A stretch of 64,000 nt of DNA from Prosapia bicincta (GCA_036971475.1 JBAIZL010000006.1:134945731-135009730), one strand, 5' to 3'; shown: positions 22,392 through 34,899, counted from the stretch's first letter. Notes: generated from the sequence alone by a model not told the origin. Numbers and translations are program-made.

Positions 22392-23017
22392 CTGATACTT
22401 TACCGCAGCTGTCATTGGTTTATTTGTCGCTGTCGCTGGATCTACTCTAACCGCTCGGCTCACGGTGCCTATCATCGTGCAGTGCCGTTGACTGAAGGGA
22501 GTGGGGGTTTTCTCTGTTGTGATTTGGCAAAATGTCGCCGTCACTGAATGCATAGTTACTGATATTTTACCAAGGCTGTCATTGGTTGATTTATAGCTGT
22601 CACTGGTTCTACTCATTTACGCCATGTATTAGTAGGCAATTTGTGTCAGATTTCAGGACAGTGATAGTGTTCTGTCCGTAAATGCTATAGTTAGTTCTTA
22701 ATTCCTGATACTTTACCGCAGCTGTCATTGGTTTATTTGTTGATGTCGCTGGATCTACTCTAACCGCTCAGCTCACGGTGCCTATCATCGTGCAGTGCCG
22801 TTGACTGAAGGGAGTGGGGGTTTTCTCTGTTGTGATTTGGCAAAATGTCGCCGTCACTGAATGCATAGTTACTGATATTTTACCAAGGCTGTCATTGGTT
22901 GATTTATAGCTGTCACTGGTTCTACTCATTTACGCCATGTATTAGTAGGCAATTTGTGTCAGATTTCAGGACAGTGATAGTGTTGTGTCCGTAAATGCTA
23001 TAGTTACTTCTTAATTC
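22392..23017. repeat. 313-bp tandem duplication with internal subrepeats
   Basis: CTGATACTTTACCGCAGCTG begins at 22392 and again at 22705. The two 313-bp units differ at only a handful of positions, for example GTCGCTGTCGCTGG versus GTTGATGTCGCTGG. Within each unit a diverged second version of the same module occurs (CTGATATTTTACCAAGGCTG ... CTGTCACTGGTTCTACTC), so the structure is a dimer of a dimer. It is much less AT-rich than its surroundings and lies directly upstream of the BED finger. Confidence 0.88.
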
Positions 23018-23052
23018 TGTATGAGTTTTTTTAAAAATAAAATGAGAAAAAA

Positions 23053-23229
23053 AGTGAGGTGTGGAATCACTTCATCCCTGTTGGTGAATTTGCGAAGTGT
23101 TTTATTTGTCAGGCCAAATTATCGTATAAAACAACTAACAGTAACTTGAAGAAACACATGGTGTGAAAACACCCATTAGTGAAACTGCAACCAACAACAA
23201 ACGTTTTACCTTTGCCCTCAAATTTAGAG
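23053..23229 (+). pseudogene. zf-BED domain fragment (hAT transposase/ZBED type)
   Basis: The frame reads SEVWNHFIPVGEFAKCFICQ, then AKLSYKTTNSNLKKHMV, a stop, then KHPLVKL. The BED signature is present: aromatic VWNHF, Cys-x2-Cys (CFIC), the TTNSNL helix and H..(5)..H. The TGA at about 23164 falls between the two zinc-binding histidines. A GTAAAT donor-like site follows at 23230. BED fingers start many hAT transposases and domesticated ZBED genes. No hAT catalytic domain is recognised downstream, although VLDTWTKRNQNLAFSLS near 24497 is faintly hAT-like. Confidence 0.7.
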
Positions 23230-24919
23230 GTAAATACATTATTTATATTTATTTGTTATGGATAATCCAATACCGAATTCTGATAATCTTCTATTATAAC
23301 CTAGGCTATTATAATAGGTTATGCTAGATTTAAATAATAAACTACTAATTTGTTTTGAAATAATTGAAAATGTGCAAAATTTTTTGTGAAATAATAAAAT
23401 TAAACTTTAAATGAACTGAGATGATTGTTATAGAGCTACACACTTTTGTAAGTCTAAATCAGTACTTTGATTTTACCTTGCGAGCGACTATTCTCTAAGG
23501 AAGGTTATATTTTAAATGACAGAAGATCTCAGATAAGTCTTGATAAGGTCAGAAATATCCTTTTTGTTAATACAAACATCAAATACTGTAAATAAACTGT
23601 ATTTATTAAACCCTATGTTGTAAATAAACTGTTATTTTGTACTCTCATATAAGATTATTTAATTTATTACCCCAGTGTGTTGCCTATGTGTTGCAGTAGC
23701 TTCCCAATAATAATGTCACTGGCACTGTCTTTCGTCACCAGTGTGGTATGCCTGCCTGTTATTGGCATATACAGAGCTGTCTCAGTATCCCTTGTCCTTG
23801 GTAATAAAGTCTTCAGTAAAAGTCACTGGATCGACCATCCCTATTTAAATCTGTCAACTCATCACATTGATGCAGAATATGTTTGACTGTGATAGTGACA
23901 GATCTCGTGTTGCATGATAATCCATGTGTTAAAGAGCAGCCTGAGGCAGAGTAGTCACCACTTCCTCTTGAAGACTTCCATGGACTTCATTCTTGTTTCT
24001 CCCTTAGCTTCTTTCATTTTCAGTATGCCATTCTTGATTTTAAACAAGGAATATTTTATGATTTACTTTGTGCAAAGTCAGAAAATTTGTGTCGATGACA
24101 CCAAATTTGTAGTCAATTTGTCTGCTTTTGTGTTTCTGAGTATTCCAAAATGACCAAGTCCCTATCAAAATAATATCCCTACACTCCGTAATTGGAACCA
24201 GTTAATTGAATACAGAATGTTTCCTTTAACTAAAGAGTTTTTAGAGTACTTTTAGAATCGGAACACATAAATGCTGCAGATGGATAGTTCTTAAGATTAG
24301 AATATGGGAAAAAGCTCAATCGCAAAATCACTACAGGTTAAGGGCAATCCGTAAGTGTAGGTGTGTCCTGACAAAATACATTTCCTATCCCATTATCCAG
24401 TTCTGAACCATGTAAAAATAATTATAGATGCTGGTGGAAGCCATGATGAATCTCCAAAAAGTACTGACAAAAAATAACATCAATAGTATTGTATTAGATA
24501 CCTGGACAAAGAGAAATCAAAATTTAGCATTTTCATTGTCCATGGAGGAATGTAATACGTGTTCGTTCAAATATAGGCAGATATTATAAATTTAGATTAA
24601 AGAGGTTATTTCAAAATGTACAATGTTCTCCTGCCAAAGGGAGCAATCAATCGAACGTTGATGCACATCATAACGATCCTGGATGGAAATATAAAATATT
24701 ACTTTGAATGCAGGATGGTTTAGTTTGCTTTAAAGACCAGTATAAAGCGAAACATGAAGCAACTGATGTCGCTATGAAGCAGGAGATCCCCAACATCAAC
24801 AAGAAGGCTACAGATCTAAAAGCACCAGTAGTAAGCCCAAGTCAATTTTTCAGAAGTGTAGGTCAAGCAAATGAATATGCTATACAAACACAATCTATGC
24901 ATGATCTTATGAAGGTGTA
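23230..24919. other. ced-6 intron 3 interior, possible decayed hAT body
   Basis: No firm feature. A short stretch near 24490-24540 translates to SIVLDTWTKRNQNLAFSLS, weakly like the hAT 'DTWTS...' motif. A 70-codon frame at 24708-24920 (MQDGLVCFKDQYKAKHEATD...) matches nothing I recognise. Confidence 0.3.
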
Positions 24920-25700
24920 ACAAAAACAAAAGAAAATTAGTACCCCCAAATCCTCTCCACCACACATCCAATATCTTGCTTTATTCAATCTTCAAATCAC
25001 GCACAAGTAGGATCCATGAGACTTTATTACATAAAAAACAAAAAATCTAACATTATCCTTGGTTTGAAACCGCATATCATCAAGAAAAAGGATAAACTTC
25101 TAGTGTTGCCTGCTGCGACTAAACGCTATACACTGAATCTTCAAAGCAGAAAACTTGAAGCCTGTAACCAATTAATAACTATTTGAAGGGATCTTTACGC
25201 TGTTGCCATACTTCAAGCAGCCACAGAGAACAGTGGACTGGGGACTGTACATTTGCAATAGCACTGTAAATGACTATGGCATATAATGTCCCATTCTAAA
25301 CGCTACCCTGCTAAATTTTATTCTCTAATTCATAGCGGTTAGAGTATGTATTCAGAAACTTGGGAAATTCTGGATGAATATAAGAGAGAAACATTCAACA
25401 CTCCACTTCTCCGTGCCGTATAATATGTCTTTCATAAAACACTGCGACAGTGAATGTTTGTTGCAAGAGAAAGGCATTTTTTATAGCTGACTGATGAGCA
25501 TCCTTGTCTGAAGCCACACTGGTCATTTGAAAGTCTATTGGTTTTTAGGTATCAGACAAAACAACGGTTGCCCATGTTCTGCAGTAGTTTGCTTAAACAT
25601 CTGGTCAGTGAAAATGATATATCAACTACTGGGATTAGTTTTGTCTTTTCCTTGTCTTAAAATGGGGAATTATTGTCACTTCCAACAATACAAGGGGTAA
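24920..25700 (-). pseudogene. jockey/R1-type non-LTR reverse transcriptase remnant
   Basis: Minus-strand translation, with many frame breaks, gives LKTNRLSNDQCGFRQG (25510-25560; the usual L.N.QCGFR.GRST block), then KI.QGSV.NGTLYAIVIYSA (25260-25330; the GVPQGSVLS..LF.I.I motif) and FSALKIQCIAFSRSR (about 25110-25150; FS..KT.C..FSR). The expected order is kept. All catalytic Asp positions are lost or in damaged frames. It lies in ced-6 intron 3. Confidence 0.68.
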
Positions 25701-27260
25701 GCAATCTCCTCAAAAAAAACAGTTGTATATTCGAGGGAGAATTAGGTTTGGTGATGGTGAGAGATGTTTAATCATGGAATTCACAATGTCATCTGAAGTG
25801 TTGTTTCACAGTCAGTTTTGTGAAACTAGCGTATATCGAAACTTACATATTTTTGAAAAATTAAGCAGTCCGGAGAACCACCTTGGAAGTTAAAGTAGAA
25901 ATCTAAAAGCAGCCTGCATATTTAACTATAAAAATAACTGATAACTGATAAAATAACTGTAGCGAATAACTACAGCTTTAATTTTAGTTATAGAAAAGTT
26001 AGGATAAGTTCCCAAACATACCCAAAAGTTTCTTAAAATCTCTGGCTGTGAAATCTAGAATCACTGACTAATGCAGCACAAATGTTCATCGTTGAGTACT
26101 TTACTAGAATTTTACTTTGCTTTCCTAGAATTACTACCCAAATAAACTATATAAAGGTTATTAATAAAATGCTGTTAAATTTGAGGTGAATTAATATTAA
26201 GGTGCAGATATCTGTTAAATGTGATTTTGACTGAATAAAATTGAAATAAAAATCAAATACACTAAGTTTCCAATACTATGTGCTTGTAGTTTAACAAATG
26301 TGATGTTGGTAGCAGTAAATTCTTACTAAAATTTATGTCAAGTTACTGATAGAAACCTTTGAACTGTTTATTAGAGTTGTTTCAAACAAGACAGGCACAA
26401 AATAACACACAAAACTTAAAGCGAATTTAAGCAAGTGGTCAAATCTACTGTACGAACGGATCCTAATTTGGTATGTGACTGGCGATTGTGTTTGTACCAA
26501 CATATTAAAACAGAAATTTCTAGTTTGGATACTGTTCATAGAACATTCTTAAGCTCCATAAGCTTTTAATAAAATGTAACCTTTGATAGTGTTCTTCTGA
26601 TTTTACTGAAGAAGACATATGACTGAATGTGTCAGCAGGAAACAGAAAATTAGCAAAGTTATAATGGAAGAGGTTAGATTAATATATTTTGGGTAACAGA
26701 TTGACAGACTTACTTAGTGGCAATAGTCCAAAACTCCAATCTCTTGGAAATAAATAAAAACATATAAAAACATATCACAGTTTTGAAATATTTAGATCAT
26801 ACAATGATCTTCATCAATCAAAAAAGAAAAACCTAAATTGAACCACAGATGTTAAGAACGGTACCTAGCCTATTACAGCTTTAGATTCTGAATTTTGTGT
26901 TTCCTGTTATATAAAACAGCTGTTGTTAGTTCCACAGTTTTATACACTATATAGAGCTCAATTTGTTCTATTTTCCTGACCGCCATAATGTTCCCATCCA
27001 TCTTAGACCAGCTAACATAGACCTGTCCAGCTAAGACAGCTGACCCTTCTCATGTTCACTCTTAAGTTTTAACATTAGAACCGCCTCACCAGAAAGTATC
27101 TCCTCATGAAACTACTTGCAAGAAGGACTTCAAGCTGCAACGTCATGTCGCATAATAGTTTAAGTGTATAACCGCTCTAAATTAGTGAAAATTTTCTTAT
27201 AGGGGTCTAACCTCCATCAGCTACGTGAGTGCTTTGTTCAGGCATTAATCGACTTTTACT
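25701..27260. other. part of ced-6 intron 3, little recognised
   Basis: AT-rich. The minus strand near 26818-26785 reads TTGATTGATGAAGATCATTG, then TATGATCTAAATATTT, which resembles the conserved 'CTGATGAAG..stem..GAAA' ending of another PLE family in decayed form. Nothing else is supported. Confidence 0.3.
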
Positions 27261-27271
27261 TTATAATTTCT

Positions 27272-27310
27272 TGATGTAATCATCTTGAATTCATAGATTA
27301 AACTAAATGA
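27272..27310. repeat. copy of PLE-associated terminal motif
   Basis: CTTGATGTAATCATCTTGAA followed by TTCATAGATTAAACTAAA matches the segments at about 5493 and 13436, the outer part of the repeat flanking the 5490-6060 PLE fragment. Only about 40 bp are recognisable. Confidence 0.6.
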
Positions 27311-28425
27311 ATACATTAATCAGTTCCCCTTTTCTCCTTATCTGTGTCAAGTGCTTCTTTGTAACTCGATATTAGAACTTGTTACATCATTCATTAATCA
27401 ACCATCCGTATGTGTTACAGTGACTGTGATATATATAAAGACCAGCTTCCACGTCTCAATGGTAAGAATGCCTAACAGTTCCACTTGTGATACTTTAAGC
27501 TTAATCACTCAAGTTGCTAATTTGTGTAATTTCTCCTATTTAATGTATTTCCCATAATCACGGCTGGTCCTCCGAGCAGAGACTTTACAGTAACTTTCTT
27601 TAATTGTTAATATTATTTATTAGGGGTCAACCCCAACAACAGATGTGTATAAAAGATTAAATATTAAAATGTCACAGATGAACAGATTTATAGTTTATGG
27701 TGTAGTACTATATGTTATTTGAATAAATATTGATTAATTTAAACCAGGTATTAATAGTGTGTCAGAAGGAAGGTGAATGGAGTTGTTAAAAATGGTAGAA
27801 GTTAGGGGGAAGGTAAAAGGAATTATCTGATGTTGATTACAATGAAAATATTGGAAAAGAAACACAATACCACAAAAATAATCAAACATAACAAAACAAT
27901 AAATCACTTAGACTTAATTAATCCATAGACTTAAAGAAGTTCCAATGACCACAGAAAACATAAACACTAGATATCATTAAATATTTAGCATACACAAATG
28001 GATACAATACCACAATAATAGACAAAATATTGCACAATATAAAAAAAAACACTAAAATTAACACTACAGAGAGGAAAAACAAATACATCACAATATCATA
28101 CATAAACACAACATCAAATAAAATAGCCTACAAATATCAAAAAACAGGATACAAAATTGCACACAAAACTAATAAAAATTTAAAAACAAAATACAAAACA
28201 ACACCAACAACAAAGATAAACTACAAGCACCAGGCTTATACAAATTAAAATGCAACAACATACATTGGGCAAACAGGTCACAGCTTTAAACAAAGAGCCG
28301 AGGAACACAAACAGAACACCGACTCAGCATTTTACAATAACATAAAAGAAACAGGACATAAATACACAGATATTTACTATAACCTAGAAATCTTACACAT
28401 CAACAAAAAAAAGACCACATCTCAA

Positions 28426-28500
28426 CACTCTAGAACAATATGAAATTTACCACACTAGAACAATATGAAATTTACCACACTAGAACAATATGAAATTTAC
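28426..28500. repeat. 25-bp microduplication, three copies
   Basis: TAGAACAATATGAAATTTAC begins at 28431, 28456 and 28481. The other PLE copies have this segment once (encoding LEQYEIY). Confidence 0.92.
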
Positions 28501-28629
28501 AAACACACAAAAACACAAAATACAAACATATTAAACAAACAAACCCAATAAAAAATCACACATACTATTTTATACTATCGAAAACCTGCCTTTAAACAGC
28601 CATTGCTTAACGTAACAACTCCAAGCAGA

Positions 28630-28675
28630 AGACACTGATAAAGATCGCTACATTGCGATAGAAAATGTTCTGTCT
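28630..28675 (+). ncRNA. hammerhead-like relic in third PLE copy
   Basis: AGACA-CTGATAA-AGATCGC...GCGATA-GAAA-ATGTTC-TGTCT aligns with the motif at 10626. The core has G8 changed to A (CTGATAA) and stem II and III each carry a mismatch. G8 is a catalytic base in hammerheads, so this copy should be inactive. Confidence 0.55.
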
Positions 28676-28780
28676 CAGTAAGTTTTCACAAATTTACAAA
28701 ATTCAAATTCGGATAGTCATAAACTAATGTTAAAGTGATTAATTACGTTTCACAGAACGTAATGGACAACAAAATTCAAA

Positions 28781-31700
28781 AAATGTAACTCAAGTTACTT
28801 AAGATTAAACCCTTATGTACATTTTGATGACCATGTTATCACCATCAGAGGGACTTATTACAAAATTACAATCGGCAAACAAGAAGTTACACACTAGAGT
28901 GGCATGCTTTGATAGTACCCATGTACAGGTTTGTGTACGACTGGGTCATCCTAGTACCCACTACTGTTCCTTTTGTTTGCAACTAATAAAGTTGTCTTGT
29001 TTTCAATCCTTCTAAAACTCTTGGATTTCGCGATAACTACAGATGTTTTTTTTTTTAATTCAACTCAATCCCTTCAATATGATTAAGTTTTAGAATCTTG
29101 TTTTTTTCACATTTTGCTCTCTCTCTCTCTCTCTCTCTTACTCTCTCACACTCACTCACTCACCCACCCACCCACTTACTCACTCACTCACCCAAAGAAT
29201 CAACCCACTCGCCTCTCCCCTCCCCCTTGAAATTTCATTATCACATTTCTGTTAAACCTTGACCATAAAACACATTTGTGTTTTTGCATTGCATTCAGTT
29301 CAGAATGAGGGAATCGAGTCAAACTCAATGTAAGACTATGATACTGTTGCAAAATATAGACGTCTTCCGCTACACACTACAGCTGTTATATCATCCACAC
29401 CCTTACTCTGGCTTGCTCAGACTACATCTACAATGATCAATTAGTACGCATAGAAACTTTGAGATGCAGTAGCAATATGTTAGCCAAAATTGCAACACAA
29501 ACCCAAAAAAACTACAATTAAAATAAAACTTACAAATGCACCAGAGGACTACTATATGAGAATGGCATGTAGACTGGAAAATAAATGAAATTTCAGTTTA
29601 CTTTAACATTTATAGAAAAACAATTAAACAGTGTCATTGAAAAATTAACAATTGGCATTTCTATTAAAAAATGTTTTATTGAACAGTCACTTACGGAACC
29701 TATAAGTACTGTCACAGCCATTTATTCGTGCACTTGGTCTTGAGAGATCGCAATAGGCAAGACGGGAGGTAGAGGGTTGCGTTTAGTCAGTATAAATATT
29801 TTCCTTCAAACATGATAAGGACTGTCAAAACACTCTTGATTAGCAATTATAAAATTACTAAGATGTTTATGTTCAAATACGTTGCTGATCTTAGCCTTTT
29901 GTACTATATAAGCTTAAGGCAAATAACAATTTAGTGAACTTTATAAGATAATTTGCATGAGATGGTCGATATTAGATAAATTTAATAATAAATTAGCTTT
30001 ATTATGAAATAACAAACAATCTTGAAATATGTGTAGACATTTAGGATGAGAAGCTGTTGATGTATAGAACATTCTGAAAATATAACATGTTTTCAGAAAT
30101 GGTAGTACACGAGAAAGCGGGAGTGAGCAAGTGCACGGTTAGCTGGATGCAACAGTAAATGGAGACACACTGAAATAAAGATAAGATACATAGTAACTTC
30201 CAGATTGTGTTGTATTGGCAAGATTGTGTTGGTATACGAAGAATCTTCAAGCATATAGAAGATTTTATTGGTTCAATTAAAACACAGTGGTAGAAGCATA
30301 GCACAGTGTTGGTAACGCGTCTTTGTTTGATGTGTTTTCAACACAACTGAGCTGTACTACAGGTATGAATAAGTAAATCAAACTCCTTGAGACAAATTAC
30401 TAAGGGAAAGACAGTTTACAGGAATTTTAAATATTAGGAGTATTTCATAAAATGTATGGGTGGAAATTGTCAGAAAATATAGGCAAATGAATACAAGACG
30501 ATTACATTATAATAAATTGAACTCTTTGAAACCCTGCTTAACATATTGCCCACAAAAAACTATTAGTTCAGTTTTTTTGTACAAATGAAGTGAAGAAAGT
30601 TAAGGAATATTAGATGATATACTGAAGACGTTCGTAGTCATAGATGGTAAATTTATTCCGTAGTCAGAACAGATATGTGCTGGAATATTTCGACAAGATA
30701 TGAAATTTAAGTATAAGAAGAAAACTGTCTCGTTGGACAAATCAGAGACATATCTGTTGAGAGTTATAGAATTTCTTAGTTTGCTAGTTTTAGTGATCAA
30801 AGAAAAGTGAAATTGACACCCATATTTAATATTTTTAAAAAACAGATCAGGCGTTCTTCAGCGAGAAGGAAGGTCCAGTAATTAATGGCTGACAAGGTTT
30901 TCCATTGCTACAATCAACAAACATGCCGAACTTCACGAGCCTCAATCTACGAACTCTCCCAACACATTTTTTTTTTACCAGATGTGTTATTTCAGTCCAG
31001 TTCCGTATTTTCTAGGAGCACGGAGCGTTCCTCCAAGTGCCACTTCATGTGTAACCCAGAGTTTTATTCCATTTGCCACCTTTCGTCTCACAAGTTTTTA
31101 TTGCAAAAAACTTAGTTATGTAAAACGATATTTTTATGTGTAAATGTAATAAAAACCTTCGTTTGCTGTGACACCAGGTGAAGAAGCTAGAATTAAAAGA
31201 CTTTTATCAAGTATTGAGCTAGAGGAACATAGTTTAGTTGAGAGACCAACTGATGCTTTGTAAGAAATATTTTTGGAAAACCAAAAATTATATTATTTTA
31301 TAATTAAAGTAAATGTGGCGTCAGCACCATAAATAAATTCACAGAACACTATTCTGTTGTCAGAATCTCCAACAGGTGGACAATGACAGTTTCTATGCAT
31401 TTCTTATCATTGTAGGATTTTAAAACAGTCTTATAATTTTGAAACAAAATCTTGAAAAAGTAGTATGAAAAAAAGGTAACCCTCATAGACAGTGGCAAAA
31501 TATACTTGTCCGAAGAATATACGCTTTCAATAATCGAAATCAGAACTACACCATAATGGACGAAACACGTTTACGTGAACTCCTTGATGTCAAAAGAAGT
31601 AGAACGGGTTATCTTTAGGGAGATGCTTTGCCTATAACTGGAGGGAAAACCACCCTTCTAATAAGGTGAGATGTTCCACTTGCAAATTTTTCATTAGCAG

Positions 31701-32335
31701 AGAACATTCTGCCCCGGTGAAATGTGTCAACCAATTTAAATGACGAAATGGAGATGAGAGACAGTGAATGAAACTTTCTCAGGCGTTGATAGGAAATGCA
31801 ATCATTAAGAATTGAGCAAGTTAACATTTTTATTCCAAAATACAATAATGTCTGTTTCACCTGCAAATTTATAAGTAACATTCTTTAAATTCATAATTGA
31901 CATTGAGATTATGTAAAAATAGATTTCGATAAAAAGTATTTTTAAATCAGAAATATGACTTGTTTATTTTTTTTTAATCCTAAACTGGTTTTTCTTAATG
32001 TGATAACATTTATAAAGATAAATCTAATAATAAAATTATACTGCTTATTGATTTTGAAAGTTTTTACTCTGATTAACCTGGAGAAAATCTCCTTGTCCCA
32101 CCTTTTTGCTTTATAAAATCAATGCCATCCATGGAAGGTTAAAGAAAATCATAAATTTACAAGGCAAATGACTAAGAGAAACAGTATAACGTCGAAGAAA
32201 ATGGAGTTTTTCTGAGGATTTAAACAAAAGAAGTACATACGTCTTGCAGGTGTCCAGCTGCAAGTGTAACCAATAGGTGTCCATGGTGTATGATAGATGC
32301 AATAGCCCAGTATTGTTTATTTTTTATTATTTCCT
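28781..32335. other. ced-6 intron 3, simple repeats and unrecognised sequence
   Basis: A CT/CACT/CACCC simple-sequence tract occupies about 29118-29225. Open frames at 30041-30304 (minus), 30885-31115 (plus) and 31615-31881 (minus; includes the stretch RMFSANEKFASGTSHLIRRV) show no family I recognise. Otherwise AT-rich. Confidence 0.5.
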
Positions 32336-32339
32336 CCCA

Positions 32340-33000
32340 TGCGGATACCCGAGGTTCATAGAATATCCCTTGTAGGAATCGGGTAGTGACAATCAAGTAA
32401 TATGTGCTCTAAGCTCGCCTCCTCGTTGTTGCCACAAAGTTGGCATTGAGACGAATCTGAAAGGTCAATTTTAGAGTCACAATGTGACCTGTACGTACTC
32501 TAGCTAAGAAAGTAGCAATCGGACGAGGTATAGGTTTGAATGCGTCATTCTTAGGTGGCTTTGCTTGTATTTGGTACAGGTTTCGACCCATGGTCCAGTT
32601 GCATCTGAAATATCTTCCTTCTGAGCTCTTGCATTGCAATAAGAAGAATCTGTTCCAATCAGCCGGAAACATTTCACCGGTCTCCCTGGCAATTTTGTCT
32701 GCTACTTTGTTACCAATTACCCCACAATGTGATGATACCTACTGCAAAGTTATAGTTTTACCTTCTGATGAAGATATAGAAACTGTTTCCTGGTTTCACC
32801 AAGTCTGATGAAGTACGCGTACGTCTTGGATCTGGATAAAGCTTTCAAGGCCGATAGAGACCCGTCTGTAAAAATCTTTATATGACTATAGTACTCATCA
32901 GTAATCATTTCTGCCGTGAGGGCTTAAAAATTTCGCTATAATCGTTTTTAGTCACTCTTTAACGAAGTTCCAGGCCCTTTTTTAAGGATGTCCGGCCTGA
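32340..33000 (-). pseudogene. non-LTR retrotransposon RNase H and zinc-finger tail, second family
   Basis: Minus-strand pieces in order: IKIFTDGSL-like start near 32880, SLSALKAL region near 32850, VSSHCGVIGNKVADKIAR (32690-32745; the late RNase H His/Asp motif), a 70-80 residue linker, and SQCQLCGNNEEASLEHILLD plus C (32390-32455; C-x2-C...H-x4-C). It has the same architecture as the element at 8049 but a different sequence, so it is a separate family. Frame breaks and absence of the RT show an inactive 5'-truncated copy. Confidence 0.75.
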
Positions 33001-34526
33001 TCCTAGGCAATTCCTCGTACAACAGTGGTATAGCACAAGAAATATTTTATAAAAATTATTTTTAGAAATTAGTAGCATATACACGCAAAATAAAACAGCA
33101 AATATATCCTATAAATGGTGCTAAGTTAAAAATTCCTTGAAATTGTACTTAAATAGATTTAAGGTAATGTTTTTTTGAAAAAACATCCAACTGGGATCTG
33201 TTGAATTATTTTAGTTTGTCAAAATACCTCAACAAATAATTCATATTTGTTTTTCATGTTTAACTAACAAAGTTATCATCAGAGGGATGACAACGTCTGA
33301 GGCATGAATACTTTTGAAGGAGATTATCATGTAATAAAAATGTAGACAAAGTAATTTATAATAAAATAAAAAAATTTTATATATTCGTTTTATTTATTTA
33401 GTTAGTTTGGGGTTTTTATTAATTTAGTTAAAATTAGTGCAAAGAGCTCAAGAAATTTATTAATCAGAAGGATGTTTATCGAGATACTTTAAAGTACTTC
33501 TTGCTACTTTTTGGGTTTTATTGTCGTTCGTACTATATTTAGCAACTTTAACACTTTAGCTGCCATGACAGTCCAATTGACCCCCGATGGCTCAGTAGGC
33601 TGAATCAAATTCCGCCAGGCAAATGGGCCCGACATTGTTGTCTAGTAAAGTTTTATGTTTATTCATACTACTCAACCGGTGTTGCTACTTGGAAAAATGA
33701 ATGCACATTGTCAAGAGTTACGGGCCAACACACTTATTTGTTAACAATTTTAGAGAAGTTGAGTTTATTATTCCAACCAAAAAAATTGGTTTATTGAAAG
33801 ATGTTTATCTTTATATACTTTAATAATAAAATTAATAATTTTTAATGATATGTTATATTAATTTTCCCTATTGTTTTCAAAATTTCACAAAACCTAAAAA
33901 ATAAGTCGAAAATATTGACTAAATATATACTTGTAAAATAATTCTTAAAGAAACAGACTAAGTTGAAGTTAAGTACAAACATTGGTATACTTAAGAAACT
34001 CATCCTTACTTAAACTATAACATACATTTATTAAAAAGTAAATTATTACGTTTTAAAACTTTTACTTGTTATGAATTTTTTATAGTATTTATTAGATCTG
34101 AAACATTACTTATCAGAGAGAGAATTTGTTTACACTTCCCTACTATGTACAAAATATTTATGAACTCGCAAATCAATCACATATGACACGTTTACATGAT
34201 GTCTTAATGATAAGTGCCAAAACAATTTTCTCGCCAGTCAGCTTATTATGTGGGTAACCGGAACATGAAATTGTGGTTTTACTGTATATTGTTTACACAA
34301 AATACAAACAATATTAAGACAGTGTTGCACAGATAAGAAAATATAATTAAATAAAAAACAATATATCGAGCCAATTGGCCCCGACACATGTTTTTGTAAA
34401 TAATATGATAAACGTATTTTCATACTTAGATATAATAGGGAACAAAAAATAAGTACATATTATTTAAAAATAAAATTATAATATTTTAGCAAATCTCCAG
34501 GAAAATGGCGATATTGTGTCACCTAC
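33001..34526. other. end of ced-6 intron 3; possible piggyBac-type terminus
   Basis: AT-rich. At 33546 TTTAACACTTTAGCTGCCAT, then GACAGTCCAATTGACCCCCG, resembles a TTAA-flanked piggyBac-type end. A related core (GCCAATTGGCCCCGACACAT) recurs near 34372. No transposase is seen. Confidence 0.35.
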
Positions 34527-34697
34527 CTTAGTTTTTGGTTCTTGAATTGCAACTCCATCCACACTTATTGTCAACTCTACTTTAGGTATTTTAGTCCCCT
34601 CAGACTTTCGCAGCTGATGGTTGAATTTTAATTTTCTTATGCCTTCTTTAACAACATCAATTCCTTTAGGTTGGTCAACTTCTGTGTTGCCTAAAAA
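34527..34697 (-). CDS. ced-6: ced-6 coding exon 3 (PTB domain)
   Basis: An exact 57-codon exon starting [19 protein letters not shown] and ending IQEPKTK before donor GTAGGT. It covers the first PTB helix and beta strands 2-4 (GULP: FLGSTEVEQPKG..., KIPKVELQISIYGVKI). The acceptor TTTAG at 34700-34698 is chosen because it keeps the FLG motif in frame with exon 2. A nearer AG at 34692-34691 would delete FL and break phase. Confidence 0.95.
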
Positions 34698-34899
34698 CTA
34701 AAAATTAAATTTCAAGTCAGCTGATTTTTAAAAATATATTAAGACAATGTTATTTTTAACCAGGTAATATAAACTGAACCCATATACCTCGATTTTACTG
34801 CAAACATATCTTACCTGGCCAAACAGACAGACTTTCGTAACAGGAGAAAAAATTTAATTTACTGATATAGTACAGAAAACACATAGTATAATTGCAATA

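Larger units (their letters stand above)
27860..28780 (+). mobile_element. Penelope-like element 3' fragment, third copy of family
   Basis: The plus-strand frames give SIDLKKFQ, then YLAYTNGYNTTIIDKILHNI, KYITISYINTTSNKIAYKYQ and TTPTTKINYKHQAY, closely matching the element at 9150-10140. The GIY-YIG part follows (NIHWANRSQL-type remnants, YEIYKHTKTQ) and the 3' end has a hammerhead-like relic and TCATAAACTAATGTTAAAGT. A 25-bp segment is triplicated at 28426-28500, which adds a frameshift. Inactive. Confidence 0.86.

Noticed and set aside
26785..26830. Second intact hammerhead in the GATCTTCATCAATC segment
   Set aside because: The core is degraded (TTGATTGATGAAG and CTAAA in place of CTGATGA and GAAA), so only a weak resemblance to PLE ends remains.
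33580..33640. tRNA-like A box (TGGCTCAGTAGG) suggesting a tRNA or tRNA-derived SINE
   Set aside because: No B box (GGTTCGAATCC-like) lies at the right distance and no cloverleaf can be drawn.
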